Origin: Pelobacter propionicus DSM 2379
GTDB taxonomy: Bacteria; Desulfobacterota; Desulfuromonadia; Geobacterales; Pseudopelobacteraceae
DNA: 64,000 bases
Direction of reading: 5' to 3'
Assembly: GCF_000015045.1 (NCBI RefSeq)
Contig: NC_008609.1
Span: 3,076,001 to 3,140,000 of the forward strand
This document shows positions 63,533 through 64,000 of the stretch, piece after piece. Every line of letters begins with the position of its first letter. The first letter of the stretch is position 1. The notes under the pieces are model-generated. The model did not search any database. It was not told where the DNA came from and saw only the letters and a list, made by a program, of their open reading frames with translations. A program made the translations under genes and the position numbers.

Positions 63533-64000
63533 TCAAGGGGAATTGAGCAGCTCTCGACAGCCGGAACGGTTTATTTTGCCGTTTGCGCTCTTGGGCAGCG
63601 CATTGACCAACCTGATTTCTGATGGAATCTTGTGTTTGGGGAGTATTGTCTGGCATCGTGCCAGAACGTTTTTCCCATCCGTTTTCCCTTCAATGGGAGC
63701 CGCGATTGCCACGAGCTTTGCTCCCAACAACGGATCATCAACTCCGAGTACGGCCGCTTCCATAACCAGTTCGGTTGCCATGAGAGCATCTTCGATCTCC
63801 TGGAGGCTTATCCGGTGTCCCCCCACTTTCAGGAGGTCGTTCTTGCGTCCGGTTACAAACAGGTATCCCTCTTCGTCCATGAATCCCATATCGCCGGTAT
63901 GGTATCCGTTTTCATCCAGGACTTCGGAGGTGCTCTTGCTGTCCATCCAGTATCCCAGCATGATATTGGGACCCTGGGCAACAAGTTCTCCTGGGACCCC
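63533..64000 (-). CDS. AMP-dependent synthetase/ligase (partial, C-terminal 155 aa)
   Basis: The frame runs to the end of the window without a start, so the N-terminal two thirds are missing. What is seen is the adenylate-forming core end and the C-terminal domain: ELVAQGPNIMLGYW, YHTGDMGFMDEEGYLFVTGRKNDLLKVGGHRISLQEIE and the catalytic Lys in LPKSANGKINRSG. It activates a carboxylic acid, probably for loading onto the acyl carrier protein of the cluster. Confidence 0.92.
   Translation of the reverse strand, partial: GVPGELVAQGPNIMLGYWMDSKSTSEVLDENGYHTGDMGFMDEEGYLFVTGRKNDLLKVGGHRISLQEIEDALMATELVMEAAVLGVDDPLLGAKLVAIAAPIEGKTDGKNVLARCQTILPKHKIPSEIRLVNALPKSANGKINRSGCRELLNSP

Overview
The window is about 60% GC, has densely packed genes, and most of it reads as the chromosome of a delta-proteobacterium of the Geobacter/Pelobacter (Desulfuromonadales) type. 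That assignment is an inference from hopanoid genes hpnJ and hpnK, NfnAB, an archaeal-type AdoMet synthetase, a flavodiiron protein, and a GEMM-I riboswitch of the kind predicted to bind cyclic AMP-GMP. No rRNA, tRNA or CRISPR array was seen.

Positions 1-41240 are mostly core genome. They hold a two-component signalling cluster (sensor kinase, CheY-like regulator, hybrid kinase, and a divergent MshEN-REC regulator). Next come an acetolactate-synthase-like enzyme with a phosphatase and an HNH nuclease, a three-gene zinc-ribbon membrane operon, and a flavodiiron protein with a clear sigma70 promoter. Hopanoid genes hpnJ and hpnK with a small transporter and proC follow, then NfnAB, a PilZ protein, an IclR regulator, polA, a BON protein, pcm, AdoMet synthetase, a pstSCAB operon, rnk, ppsA, a membrane-protein pair and an FAD oxidoreductase. 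A small promoter-to-terminator unit with a 35-codon ORF sits between pstS and rnk.

Positions 41240-45190 hold the most interesting regulatory structure. Two GEMM-I aptamers lie in tandem before a secreted fibronectin/repeat protein and a secreted beta-helix protein. The first has A at the ligand-discriminating position (predicted cGAMP type) and shares sequence with an intrinsic terminator. The second has G there (c-di-GMP type) and is followed by an exact 8-nt complement of the downstream Shine-Dalgarno sequence. This looks like a two-signal, two-mechanism switch on surface proteins.

Positions 45250-51630 are three nested mobile elements. An IS200-like element has its tnpA split by a multigene transposon (DDE transposase, AAA ATPase and small proteins; 4-bp target duplication TTTC). 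That transposon is in turn split by an IS21-family element (5-bp duplication TTCAT) placed between the Shine-Dalgarno and start codon of the DDE transposase. All the junctions can be reconstructed.

Positions 51720-64000 are a leftward exopolysaccharide or surface-glycan cluster. It contains an AMP-forming ligase (running off the window), acyltransferase, NadE-like enzyme, acyl carrier protein, deacetylase-like protein, FemAB-like transferase, a conserved protein with a 12-nt poly-C tract, DUF354 protein, flippase, glycosyltransferase and a VpsJ-like protein. It is interrupted by an intact IS4-family element next to a decayed transposase. The 51.7-57.7 kb part is clearly AT-richer, consistent with horizontal acquisition.
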